Shown here piece after piece: positions 7,712-15,088 of a stretch of 39,688 nt of DNA. This DNA is from Brevinematales bacterium (GTDB lineage: Bacteria; Spirochaetota; Brevinematia; Brevinematales; GWF1-51-8): the NCBI GenBank assembly GCA_013177895.1, contig JABLXV010000030.1:1-39688 (forward strand). The letters run 5' to 3'. The notes under the pieces were generated by a model. It was not told where the DNA came from and ran no database searches. It was given only the letters and a program-made list of their open reading frames with translations. The translations under genes and the position numbers were made by a program. Numbering within the stretch: the first letter of the stretch is position 1; every line of letters starts with the position of its first letter.

Positions 7712-9247
7712 CTATCTTGCGTATTCGACCACACGGGTCTCGCGGATCACGGTGACTTTTATCTGTCCCGGGTACTTCATCGTACTCTCGATCTTTTTCG
7801 CGATATCCCGCGCGACAATCAGCGCGGTCTCGTCGTTAATCTGTTCGCTGTTCACGAAAATGCGTATCTCGCGGCCGGCCTGGATGGCGTAAGCCTTGTC
7901 CACACCGCCGATGGATGTCGCGATACTCTCCAATGTGTGAAGACGTTTGATGTAGTCCTCAAACGATTCGCGGCGCGCGCCGGGCCGTGACGCGGAAATA
8001 GCGTCGGCGGCGACGATCAGCGAGGCCTCGATAAACTTAGGCTCGGTCTCCCCGTGGTGCGCGGCAATCGCGTTAATCACACCCTCTTCGAGACCGTACT
8101 TGCGCAAGACCTCGGCGCCGACCAGAGCATGACTGCCCTCGCCGTTCGACTTGATGGACTTGCCGATATCGTGCAGGAGTCCCGCGATCTTCGCGTTATC
8201 GACATTACTGCCGATCTCGCCCGCGAGCATTCCGGCGATATTGGCGACTTCGATGGAATGATTGTAGATATTCTGCCCGTAGCTTGTGCGGAATCTCAAA
8301 CGCCCGATATAGGGGTAAAGATCGCGCGGCAGGGTGACCTTGAGGTCGATACAAGCCTGTTTACCAAGCTCGACAATCTCCTGATTGATCTCCTGTTCTA
8401 CTTTCTGAATCACTTCCTCGATGCGTCCCGGGTGGATACGTCCGTCCACAATCAGGCGCTCGAGAGCGATCTTAGCGACTTCACGCCGATACGGATCGAA
8501 CGATGAAATCACCACGACTTCGGGAGTATCGTCGATAATCAGGTCGATGCCCGCTATCGATTCAAAAGCCCGAATGTTTCTTCCTTCTCTTCCTATGATG
8601 CGGCCCTTCATTTCGTCGTTGGGCAGTTGCACAGTGGTAATGGTCTTTTCGGCAGTTACTTCAGCCGCGTTTCTTTCGATCGCGGCAACAATGACTTCTC
8701 TGGCTTTGCTGTCGGCCTCGTCACGGGCGTCTTCTTCGATCTGCTTGATGAGCTTAATCGAATCCCGTTTGGCCTCTTCAACCATTTCTGTTAACAGCTG
8801 TTGTTTCGCCTCTTCAGCGGTCATCTGCGCTACCTTTTCCAGTTCACGGAGATGCCGTTCGTATGCTTTCTGGAGTTCCTGTGACTTTTTCTGGAACTCT
8901 TGCTGCAGTAAAGCAAAATCTTTTTCTTTCTTTTCGAGGCCTTCGTACTTCTTATCCAGAGAATCTTCTTTTTGGATCAGGCGTCGCTGTAATTGCTGGA
9001 GTTCCGTATTCCGTTCGTTGAACTCCCGTTCCAATTGCTTCCGTTCCTGTATGATGTTATCCTTAGCTTCGAATAACATCTCCTTTTTCTTAGCTTCAGC
9101 CTCTTTCTCAGCCTCAGCCAACACCTCTTTAAACTTTTCTTCTGCCGAATGCAACCGGAATTTCGCGTAAAATACCCGGATCACGTAACCGATTACCAAA
9201 CCAATTACTAGAAGAGAAGGGTATAAAGCAATCTCCAATGGTGTCAT
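7712..9247 (-). CDS. rny: ribonuclease Y
   Basis: A membrane-anchored endoribonuclease that starts mRNA decay. The 511-residue protein has the full family order: an N-terminal membrane segment (about 5-25), a long Lys/Glu/Gln coiled coil (about 30-190), a KH RNA-binding domain (GRIIGREGRNIRAFE), an HD metal-dependent hydrolase domain with LLHDIGKS and the following SHALVGAE and AAHHGE, and the C-terminal domain. Length is normal. The start is the ATG at 9247 (AAGGGG five bases upstream), not the upstream in-frame TTG. It has its own promoter and a strong terminator. The coiled coil should drive dimerisation and membrane assembly of the decay machinery. Confidence 0.97.
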   Translation of the reverse strand: MTPLEIALYPSLLVIGLVIGYVIRVFYAKFRLHSAEEKFKEVLAEAEKEAEAKKKEMLFEAKDNIIQERKQLEREFNERNTELQQLQRRLIQKEDSLDKKYEGLEKKEKDFALLQQEFQKKSQELQKAYERHLRELEKVAQMTAEEAKQQLLTEMVEEAKRDSIKLIKQIEEDARDEADSKAREVIVAAIERNAAEVTAEKTITTVQLPNDEMKGRIIGREGRNIRAFESIAGIDLIIDDTPEVVVISSFDPYRREVAKIALERLIVDGRIHPGRIEEVIQKVEQEINQEIVELGKQACIDLKVTLPRDLYPYIGRLRFRTSYGQNIYNHSIEVANIAGMLAGEIGSNVDNAKIAGLLHDIGKSIKSNGEGSHALVGAEVLRKYGLEEGVINAIAAHHGETEPKFIEASLIVAADAISASRPGARRESFEDYIKRLHTLESIATSIGGVDKAYAIQAGREIRIFVNSEQINDETALIVARDIAKKIESTMKYPGQIKVTVIRETRVVEYAR

Positions 9248-9287
9248 AATGTTCCCCTTCAAAATTTTTAAAAGCTATACACCCTTA

Positions 9288-9315
9288 ATTTTAAGGTAAA
9301 ACAGGATATAGTCAA
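9288..9315 (-). promoter_or_regulatory. promoter of rny
   Basis: Read leftward: TTGACT (9315-9310), 16-base spacer, TAAAAT (9293-9288), about 40 bases before the rny ATG. Confidence 0.65.
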
Positions 9316-9659
9316 GTAATTGGGGGAATTATTTAACGGATTAGCGCCGTTGTGGAATTATAGTGAGCATATGGCGATATGAGTCGCGGTTCGTATCCGA
9401 AGTATACGCAGTATGGTAGCAATATGGATAATACGCCTATTATAACGAATAATATACATAATTGTAAATAAAATAATATTAATAAGGTATTGACTCACGA
9501 ATAATAATCATTTAAAATAACGATGGAAATAAATGAAACGAGCGAACGCGGCGGGAGGCGGGATATGGGATAGGATAAGCCGGTAAGTTCTGTAGATAAT
9601 GGGGCGGATAGGTAGTGTCGTCGGGGAGGGATGGATAGGAAATATGGAGGGTGAGGGTT
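9316..9659. other. AT-rich intergenic region with the leader of the next gene
   Basis: No gene seen. The left half is very AT-rich. From about 9519 the sequence becomes a purine-rich, GGA/GGGA-rich leader of about 135 bases that would be transcribed from the promoter at 9490. Several GGAGG-like strings occur in it besides the real ribosome-binding site (9646-9650); no known riboswitch was recognised. Confidence 0.5.
9490..9518 (+). promoter_or_regulatory. promoter of the AT-rich envelope-protein gene
   Basis: TTGACT at 9490-9495, 17-base spacer, TAAAAT at 9513-9518; the leader to the ATG at 9660 is about 135 bases. Confidence 0.6.
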
Positions 9660-10331
9660 ATGGAGAAAATATTTTTTATATTTCTTTTTAATATAGTATT
9701 TTATTCTGTCTGCTTTACTCAAGAAGCAAACAGTAAAAAAAGTGAAATACAGGAATTTTTTGAACATGAGAATCCAGAATATAATAAAACTCATATTGAG
9801 AGTTTAACTATAGGAACAAATGCACAGGAGACAAAATGGCCTAAAGTATTATACTATAATACACCTTATTGTGGTGGATTATTAGGAACACCTACAATAC
9901 CAATAAGCTTTTCAAGATTAGTTTATTCTCCTGATACAAAAGAACTGTATCTTGAGCCGAGTTTTTCTATTGGAGTAGGATATACATTTTTTACAGGTGA
10001 GTTTTATTTTACTGAAGATAATAAAATAAATATTAATCCATACTTTCTATTTGGTTTTTCATTAGATATTGGAGCAAGGAATGAAAGTGCAGAAAAGGCA
10101 ACGGTATTTAGTGTAACTCCTGGAGCCTTTATTGGTTTCTCCTCTTTCTCTCTTTATGTCGGGTGTGAATTAATGTCAAGACAATGGGTTTTAGGAATTG
10201 GGTTTAGATTAGATTTCTTTTCTCTTGATAATTCAAGATTTCATGTATATGGTGATAAAGTAATTCCGGTGTATGGATATCCTAATAATGCAAAACCGAT
10301 AAATACAGAATGGAATTCTGCACCTCACTAA
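9660..10331 (+). CDS. putative outer-membrane or exported protein, AT-rich
   Basis: A 223-residue exported protein of unknown family. The N-terminus MEKIFFIFLFN continues hydrophobically to CFTQEA, a probable signal peptide. The mature part has alternating aromatic/Gly segments (SFSIGVGYTFF, PYFLFGFSLDIG, FIGFSSFSLYVGCELM, LGIGFRLDFF) that look like transmembrane beta-hairpins, so a small outer-membrane barrel is likely. The start is the ATG at 9660 with GGAGG nine bases upstream; the GTG at 9651 directly follows that site. Its base composition is clearly different from its neighbours: A/T-ending codons and only about a third G+C by eye, against the GC-rich codons around it. This suggests recent acquisition. 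Followed by a strong terminator. Confidence 0.75.
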   Translation: MEKIFFIFLFNIVFYSVCFTQEANSKKSEIQEFFEHENPEYNKTHIESLTIGTNAQETKWPKVLYYNTPYCGGLLGTPTIPISFSRLVYSPDTKELYLEPSFSIGVGYTFFTGEFYFTEDNKININPYFLFGFSLDIGARNESAEKATVFSVTPGAFIGFSSFSLYVGCELMSRQWVLGIGFRLDFFSLDNSRFHVYGDKVIPVYGYPNNAKPINTEWNSAPH

Positions 10332-10438
10332 CTAGGTTTTAAGTTGTTCAAATAATGTAGCTGATATTGAATAATTCGTTGTAATGATAGTTTTTGAATT
10401 TTACATTAGTACCTCTCAGTTTCCATTTTCTTAGCATT

Positions 10439-10489
10439 CCCCCTCCGTTTCGTTACCTTATATCCCCGGTAGCGGAACGGGGGTTTTTT
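10439..10489 (+). terminator. rho-independent terminator after the AT-rich gene
   Basis: A long stem: CGTTTCGTTACC pairs with GGTAGCGGAACG (two G-U pairs), extended by CCCC/GGGG with a two-base bulge, then six T residues. It ends transcription about 110 bases after the stop codon. Confidence 0.85.
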
Positions 10490-10537
10490 ATTATCCGGCG
10501 GACATCCCCGCATCGCCTATTCTCACCGCGTCAATTC

Positions 10538-10566
10538 TTGCCAATCCCCATCCGAGGCGTTATCCT
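10538..10566 (+). promoter_or_regulatory. promoter of the methyltransferase gene
   Basis: TTGCCA at 10538-10543, 17-base spacer, TATCCT at 10561-10566; the ATG is at 10596. Confidence 0.55.
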
Positions 10567-10595
10567 ATACCTATCGACGATACGGAGGGATTTTT

Positions 10596-11402
10596 ATGCC
10601 TGACGAATGGAAGCGTTATACCGCCGCGAACAGGACGGCGTGGAACGAGGCGGCGGCGATACACAGGAAGACCCGCCCGGTCGACCTGCATCAATTCTTT
10701 GCAACTCCCGGCGCGACTCTCCTCGACCCCACCGAGACCGCGATACTGGAATCGTTCGGGCTCGCGGGCAAACGTATCGCCCAGTTGAGCTGCAATAACG
10801 GGCGCGAGCTCATATCGGCGGTGAATATCGGCGCGCTCGCGGGGACTGGGTTCGATATTTCGGATGAGTTTATCCGGGAGGCGCGCGAGCTCGCGGAGAT
10901 CGCCCATGCCGACTGCGAATTCGTCCGCGCCGATATCATCGATATCCCGGATACCTATAACTCCTGTTTCGATATCGTATATATCACTGTCGGCGCGCTC
11001 GCGTGGATACCCGATCTGGATATTTATTTCGGGGCGGCGTCGCGGCTGCTGAAACCCGGCGGGAATCTTCTTGTCTACGAGCACCATCCGGTTACCTATC
11101 TCCTCCCGTTTAAGGATAAAGATTATCAACCCGACGGGCTGGTACTGAAACCGGAGTATTCCTACTTTAATAAAGAAGTCATTGAGGGGCAGGGGCTGGA
11201 TTATTTCGGGTTCACCGAGTATGACGCGTCGAAGAATTACGAGTTCCAGCATACGATGGGCGAGATTATCAACTCGGTGATACGCGCGGGGATCGAGCTT
11301 CGCGAATTGAACGAGTATCCCACCGACATCGCGGGTTTTGGATGGGCGGAGGCGCTGGGGATGTTCCCGCTCAGTTACACGCTTACCGGCCGGAAGAAAT
11401 AA
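10596..11402 (+). CDS. class I SAM-dependent methyltransferase
   Basis: A 268-residue cytoplasmic methyltransferase with the Rossmann-like fold. Motif I is degenerate but placed correctly (GKRIAQLSCNNGRELISA, with Asn-Asn-Gly where Gly-x-Gly is usual), followed by GTGFDISDEFI (SAM ribose-binding Asp), CEFVRADIIDIP, FDIVYITVG and LLKPGGNLLVYEHHP. The C-terminal half, with GEIINSVIRAGIELRELNEYP, resembles small-molecule methyltransferases. The start has GGAGGGA seven bases upstream. It stands alone between a terminator and a repeat, so its substrate cannot be inferred from neighbours. Confidence 0.85.
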   Translation: MPDEWKRYTAANRTAWNEAAAIHRKTRPVDLHQFFATPGATLLDPTETAILESFGLAGKRIAQLSCNNGRELISAVNIGALAGTGFDISDEFIREARELAEIAHADCEFVRADIIDIPDTYNSCFDIVYITVGALAWIPDLDIYFGAASRLLKPGGNLLVYEHHPVTYLLPFKDKDYQPDGLVLKPEYSYFNKEVIEGQGLDYFGFTEYDASKNYEFQHTMGEIINSVIRAGIELRELNEYPTDIAGFGWAEALGMFPLSYTLTGRKK

Positions 11403-11452
11403 ATAAACTCCATGGAAATCTTTGTCAGAAAAAATGAATCTGTTTATAATAA

Positions 11453-11601
11453 GGGCGGTTCCCCCCTTGCGGGGACTGACGCAAAAACTATTAACATTTT
11501 TAACAATAGCAATGATATATCTTTAAAATAAGCCCAATGGTCACTTCCTTGTCCTCTTTTCCTTTATCATCTGATTGAAAAGAGGGTTATTAGAAGTGCC
11601 C
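11453..11601 (+). repeat. MITE-like structured repeat, copy 2
   Basis: Begins GGGCGGTTCC, ends GAAGTGCCC (imperfect terminal inverted repeat, seven of nine positions), and is flanked by ATAA on both sides (11449-11452 and 11602-11605). Compared with copy 1 it carries an extra segment of about 22 bases near the left end that forms its own small CCCC-TTGC-GGGG hairpin. The central hairpin is kept: CCTCTTTTC pairs with GAAAAGAGG, inside TCACTTC/GAAGTG. It ends 29 bases before the DUF433 antitoxin gene. Confidence 0.8.
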
Positions 11602-11630
11602 ATAAAATAAACAGAAGGAGTTCAATAAAA

Positions 11631-11867
11631 ATGATTCAGCAATGGATAATATCCGATCCGGGGGTCATGATGGGCAAGCCGGTAATAAAAGGGACGCGTA
11701 TTACTGTCGAATTGATTTTAGAGAAAATGTCAGCCGGAGAAACAATTGAACAAATTATCAGCGAGCATCCCCGTTTGAATAAAGACGCGGTTCTGGCGGC
11801 ATTGGAATTCGCGGCGGAGGTAATGAAAGCGGATGTTATCTACCCGGTAGGATCGGGAAAAGAATGA
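11631..11867 (+). CDS. DUF433 antitoxin
   Basis: A 78-residue protein of the DUF433 family, the usual partner of DUF5615 PIN-like toxins. The sequence is close to the family pattern: SDPGVMMGKPVIKGTRITVE, then a winged-helix-like part with AGETIEQIISEHPRLNKDAVLAALEFAAEVM. It probably binds DNA and neutralises the toxin, repressing its own operon. AAGGAG lies about ten bases upstream. Its stop overlaps the toxin start by 4 bases, the normal arrangement. The promoter is probably at the end of the MITE-like repeat just upstream, where TTAAAATAAG could serve as -10. Confidence 0.88.
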   Translation: MIQQWIISDPGVMMGKPVIKGTRITVELILEKMSAGETIEQIISEHPRLNKDAVLAALEFAAEVMKADVIYPVGSGKE

Positions 11868-12213
11868 CATTTCTCGCCGATGAAAATATCGATACGCAGG
11901 TTGTCCGAACTTTAAGGGAGTCCGGCTATGATATTGAGTATATTGCCGAATTTCAACCGGGTATCCACGATGGTTCCGTCATGGACAAAGCAAACCGCGA
12001 CGGGCGAATCCTGATTACCGCCGATAAGGATTTCGGCGAGCTTGTTTTTCGCCAGAAAAAGATATTACTGGAATAATACTGGTTCGTTTATCGGGTTTCG
12101 ATCCGGCAGATAAAGCGGATATTGTAAAATCGGTTTTACGGGATCATTCTGTTGAGTTACCGGAATCTTTTACAGTTATTTCGAAAAATAATGTACGCAT
12201 TAGGAAGAAATAA
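11864..12213 (+). pseudogene. DUF5615 PIN-like toxin, frameshifted
   Basis: The first 70 codons (11864-12076) encode the N-terminal two thirds of a DUF5615 toxin: MTFLADENID (first acidic residues), RILITADKDFGELVF (acidic pair) and RQKK, then a premature stop. The missing C-terminus follows in the -1 frame: GIILVRLSGFDPADKADIV, then SVELPESFTVISKNNVRIRKK, ending at 12213. Restoring one A in the run of five at 12056-12060 gives a continuous FRQKKDITGIILVRLSG, the expected family sequence. So one A has been lost from a homopolymer, or the gene is phase-variable or recoded there, or this is a sequencing error. The family is a predicted Mg-dependent RNase. Its stop abuts the stop of the convergent cyclase gene. 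Confidence 0.85.
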
Positions 12214-13527
12214 TCATATCCGCTTTCCCCACACCTTCACGACCGCTTCCTTTCCCTTCACCTTTGCCTCGCCGAGCGAGAAGAAACCCTCGCGTAAATC
12301 CTGCGACAGGTACTGATAGAACGCATCGGTGACCATGACGGGAGTACCGTACTGCTTGGTCAGACCCTCCGTGCGCGACGCCAAGTTGACCGTATCGCCG
12401 ATCACCGTAAACTCCATCCGTTCGTCGCTGCCGATCGTGCCGAGCAGAGCCTCGCCGTAATGGATACCGATCCCGTTATCGAACTCCGGCTCGCCGCGTT
12501 CGCGCCATTCGCGGTTCAGCTCGGCAAGCGAGGCGCGCATCGCGGAGGCCGCCTGTAACGCCGAGTCGCACGGGTTCTCGATGGGTGTCACCCCGCCGAA
12601 GTACGCCATAATCGCGTCGCCGATGAATTTATCGACCACACCGCCGTGGGAGGTAATGCATTCCACCATCCGGTTGAAATAGCGGTTGAGATGGCTGACT
12701 ACCTGCGCCGGGCCGCGGGATTCGCTGAAGGTGGTAAACGAGCGGATATCCGAAAACAGCACCGCGATCGTATGGATCTCCCCGGAAACCCCGGATTTCT
12801 CGCGAAGTATCTTCTCCTTGACTTCCTCGGAGACGAATTTCCCGAACAGTTTGCTGATGGATTGTTTCTCGTTCACCTCGGAGAGTATGCGGATGATGAG
12901 GGACTTGAAATGGACGGATAAGGACGCGGTTATGTACCCGGTGAAAATCATCATCATGGCTTTAAAGAAATAGAGCGGGGCGGAGGTGAGGTCCTGCAGT
13001 ACCGTCGGACTTGCCCCTGTCAGGAGGCTGAGTTCGTCTGCCGCGAGCAGATAAGTGACGATATATCCCGCCCCGGTCAGCCATCCCCCCAGACGGGATA
13101 AGGTGCCGTTAAAGAGAAAGCCGGTCATTACGATCAGGAAAAAGTTCAGGTACGAGAACGGGCCGGTGATATAGGCCGCGGCGCCTCCGGCAATAAAAAA
13201 GTGGCTGAGAATGAATAATAAGGTTGGCATGAGAAGATAGGGGATAAATATCCAGTACACCATTTTACCGTTCATTTTTCCCGCGCGTGCGATAAAATAT
13301 AAAACCAGCGACAGCGATCCGGCTGTAAGCGCCATGATACCCGGTATTATAACGTCTTTAATGAGACCTACGGCGATGAGTACCGCTATCAGCGTACCCG
13401 AGCCGAGACCCAGCACCGCGGCGAATATTCCGCCGGTCTGGAGGACGGAATTTACCTCACGGTGGATCTCCTTCTCGACGATACTCCGGTCGAATTCGGT
13501 CATCTGCGACGGGGTTCGATTGTCCAT
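12214..13527 (-). CDS. membrane adenylate cyclase (class III)
   Basis: A 437-residue enzyme predicted to make cAMP from ATP. Residues 30-205 form about six membrane segments with no recognised sensor fold; a short linker (about 210-245) leads to the class III catalytic domain (250-430). Metal-binding Asp260 (FSDIRSFT) and Asp304 (FIGDAIMAYF) are present, as are the adenine-specifying Lys300 (VVDKF) and Asp378 and the transition-state residues Asn381 and Arg385 (GDTVNLASR). A homodimer at the inner membrane is expected. GAGGAGG lies four to five bases from the ATG. It follows the YuiD-like gene after an 18-base gap, so they are one unit. Confidence 0.93.
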   Translation of the reverse strand: MDNRTPSQMTEFDRSIVEKEIHREVNSVLQTGGIFAAVLGLGSGTLIAVLIAVGLIKDVIIPGIMALTAGSLSLVLYFIARAGKMNGKMVYWIFIPYLLMPTLLFILSHFFIAGGAAAYITGPFSYLNFFLIVMTGFLFNGTLSRLGGWLTGAGYIVTYLLAADELSLLTGASPTVLQDLTSAPLYFFKAMMMIFTGYITASLSVHFKSLIIRILSEVNEKQSISKLFGKFVSEEVKEKILREKSGVSGEIHTIAVLFSDIRSFTTFSESRGPAQVVSHLNRYFNRMVECITSHGGVVDKFIGDAIMAYFGGVTPIENPCDSALQAASAMRASLAELNREWRERGEPEFDNGIGIHYGEALLGTIGSDERMEFTVIGDTVNLASRTEGLTKQYGTPVMVTDAFYQYLSQDLREGFFSLGEAKVKGKEAVVKVWGKRI

Positions 13528-13545
13528 AAGTCCTCCTCGGGAATT

Positions 13546-14001
13546 CTACCCCCAGAGCAGGCATATCCCCACTGCGACTGCGATCCCCCAAATGATTCCC
13601 GCGATCACCTCGACGGGGGAATGCCCCTTGAACTGAGGGATTTTCCGTTCGTAGGTCTGCTTCGTGCCTTCGAGCGCCTTCTGTCCCATCTCGAGCGAGC
13701 ATTCCACAGCTGTGCGGAGTTTCAGGATGTCGTAGATCAGGATTGCCGACACGGTTCCCGCTATCGCGAATACGGGGGACGTCCATCCGGCGGTGATACC
13801 GATCGCGGCCGCTGCGGCGACAATGAAGGCCGTATGCCCGGAGGGGATTCCGCCGTACTTGGAAAGCTGGCGGAAATCGGGGGGCTTTCCCTTGAAGACC
13901 GGCAGGATTACTTTGAACAACTGCGCAGAGAGTTGAGCCGCGAGCGCCGATACCAGCGGTTTGTTGAACAGTAATTCCCAGAATTTCCAATCGTTCGGCA
14001 T
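13546..14001 (-). CDS. divergent PAP2 / YuiD-like (DUF212) membrane protein
   Basis: A 151-residue membrane protein of the DUF212 (YuiD) family, distantly related to PAP2 acid phosphatases. The typical motifs are present: KYGGIPSGHTA (phosphatase-type SGH) in the first half, and KGHSPVEVIAG in the second, with three to four hydrophobic segments. A lipid-phosphate or undecaprenyl-phosphate role has been suggested for relatives, but the substrate is not established here. The start is the ATG at 14001, six bases after AGGAG; the upstream TTG is disfavoured. It is followed after 18 bases by the cyclase gene and preceded by MITE-like copy 3, so that element separates its promoter region from the toxin-antitoxin cassette. 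Confidence 0.88.
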   Translation of the reverse strand: MPNDWKFWELLFNKPLVSALAAQLSAQLFKVILPVFKGKPPDFRQLSKYGGIPSGHTAFIVAAAAAIGITAGWTSPVFAIAGTVSAILIYDILKLRTAVECSLEMGQKALEGTKQTYERKIPQFKGHSPVEVIAGIIWGIAVAVGICLLWG

Positions 14002-14023
14002 GGTCAACTCCTGTGTTTGATAG

Positions 14024-14135
14024 GGGCGGTTTCAAAAACTATTAATATTATTTAACAATAGTATTCATAATTCTTTATAACACGCCCAATGGTCACTTCC
14101 TTACAGCCTTGAAAAGGTGGTATTTAGAAGTGCCC
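14024..14135 (+). repeat. MITE-like structured repeat, copy 3
   Basis: Begins GGGCGGTTTC and ends GAAGTGCCC; flanks are ATAG (14020-14023) and ATGG (14136-14139), a degenerate 4-bp duplication. The left 75 bases closely match copy 1 (including the block CACGCCCAATGGTCACTTCC). The tip of the central hairpin is replaced by a shorter one (CCTT-GAA-AAGG), so the sequence differs but a paired structure remains. Confidence 0.78.
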
Positions 14136-14143
14136 ATGGGATA

Positions 14144-14172
14144 TTATACTACGGTTCGCCCGCGAGCGCAAC
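14144..14172 (+). repeat. direct repeat, left flank of the HEPN/MNT cassette
   Basis: TTATACTAC...GCCCGCGAGCGCAAC, repeated almost exactly at 15000-15025. The two copies enclose the promoter and both genes of the toxin-antitoxin module, 856 bases apart. Confidence 0.65.
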
Positions 14173-14202
14173 CGGAAAAAAGAATAAATAAGTATTATCT
14201 CG

Positions 14203-14231
14203 TTGACACTCCGCTTTTTCGATGTTAAAAT
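14203..14231 (+). promoter_or_regulatory. promoter of the MNT/HEPN operon
   Basis: TTGACA at 14203-14208, 17-base spacer, TAAAAT at 14226-14231, 29 bases before the ATG. It lies inside the direct repeats, so the cassette carries its own promoter. Confidence 0.75.
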
Positions 14232-14260
14232 AATGAAAACATATTATAGGTCATAGAAAC

Positions 14261-14590
14261 ATGAAGTTTTCTGAAAATTCCATCCCCGCGATTTTTAAAA
14301 AATATCTGGATGAACTAAAAATACCTTATGAGAAAGTATATCTATTCGGGAGCCGTTCACGTGATTCGTGGAAACCGGATAGTGATTATGATTTTTTTAT
14401 TGTCCTGAAGCGGGATTACTCTAAGGAAGAACGGAACAGAATGTATGCCGTGATTTCTGAAAAAATTCATAGTTCCATTAAGCATACCAGTTTCGATATT
14501 AAGTTGAGGAATAAAAGTTATTTCGAAAAATATATACATGAACTGAATTATCTGGATAATACGGTAGTCACCGAAGGTAAAATGCTATGA
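14261..14590 (+). CDS. MNT-family nucleotidyltransferase antitoxin
   Basis: A 109-residue minimal nucleotidyltransferase, the usual partner of a HEPN toxin. It has the polymerase-beta signature GSX10DXD (Gly30-Ser31, Asp42, Asp44 in LFGSRSRDSWKPDSDYDFFI) and a third acidic residue in SFDIKL. In characterised HEPN/MNT pairs this enzyme adds AMP to the toxin and blocks it; this is family knowledge, not shown here. The codon usage is more AT-rich than that of most of the window. The stop overlaps the HEPN start (ATGA), giving coupled translation. The weak ribosome-binding site is AGG about nine bases upstream. Confidence 0.9.
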   Translation: MKFSENSIPAIFKKYLDELKIPYEKVYLFGSRSRDSWKPDSDYDFFIVLKRDYSKEERNRMYAVISEKIHSSIKHTSFDIKLRNKSYFEKYIHELNYLDNTVVTEGKML

Positions 14591-14976
14591 ATGAATTGCT
14601 TCATACATTAATGGAAAAGGCCGGACACGATTTAGAAACGGCGGATCGTACTTCAGAGAACCGTCCCGAACACACAGATATTATCACTTTTCATTGTCAA
14701 CAGGTTGTGGAAAAATCCTTGAAAGCGTTTCTTGTAAATAGCGAGCGGAAAATAAAAAGGAATCACGATATTCTCGAATTACTTGCGGAATGCATCGATA
14801 TCGATGAAAGTTTTATAGAATTTAAGACCGGTATTGTATATCGCTTGGATGAAATAGGGGTAAGTATCAGATATACGGATATTGAAGATGATCCGTCGCC
14901 GGAGGAAGCATCTGAGTTTTGTAAATATGCAAAAAAAGTTTATATCTTTATAAAAAAGAAAATAAACATTCTATAG
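14587..14976 (+). CDS. HEPN-domain toxin
   Basis: A 129-residue all-helical HEPN protein, predicted ribonuclease of the HEPN/MNT toxin-antitoxin class. The hallmark helix is FHCQQVVEKSLKAFLV, and the RX4-6H nuclease motif is met by Arg54 to His60 in ERKIKRNHDI. No RX4HXY tyrosine, the site of AMP transfer in some pairs, is obvious. It overlaps the antitoxin gene by four bases. The C-terminus ends in a Lys-rich helix (CKYAKKVYIFIKKKINIL). The module lies between direct repeats, which suggests it moved in as a unit. Confidence 0.88.
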   Translation: MNELLHTLMEKAGHDLETADRTSENRPEHTDIITFHCQQVVEKSLKAFLVNSERKIKRNHDILELLAECIDIDESFIEFKTGIVYRLDEIGVSIRYTDIEDDPSPEEASEFCKYAKKVYIFIKKKINIL

Positions 14977-14999
14977 AATCCCACCTTCCTAAAACTCCT

Positions 15000-15025
15000 T
15001 TATACTATCTGCCCGCGAGCGCAAC
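15000..15025 (+). repeat. direct repeat, right flank of the HEPN/MNT cassette
   Basis: TTATACTAT...GCCCGCGAGCGCAAC; the 15-base core is identical to 14158-14172 and the upstream TTATACTA also matches. Confidence 0.65.
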
Positions 15026-15088
15026 TGCACGATTGAAAAAAGTTTCCGCCGCCTCCCTCCGGCGTATTGTCAAATATCTGTTTACGGC

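Noticed and set aside
8421-9170. 249-codon plus-strand frame opposite rny
   Set aside because: The Ser/Phe-rich translation is simply the complement of the rny coiled coil (Glu/Lys codons).
12056-12076. Programmed -1 frameshift as the certain explanation for the DUF5615 break
   Set aside because: The run has only five A and not a full X-XXY-YYZ slippery heptamer, and no obvious stimulatory structure follows; simple loss of one A is the more economical reading.
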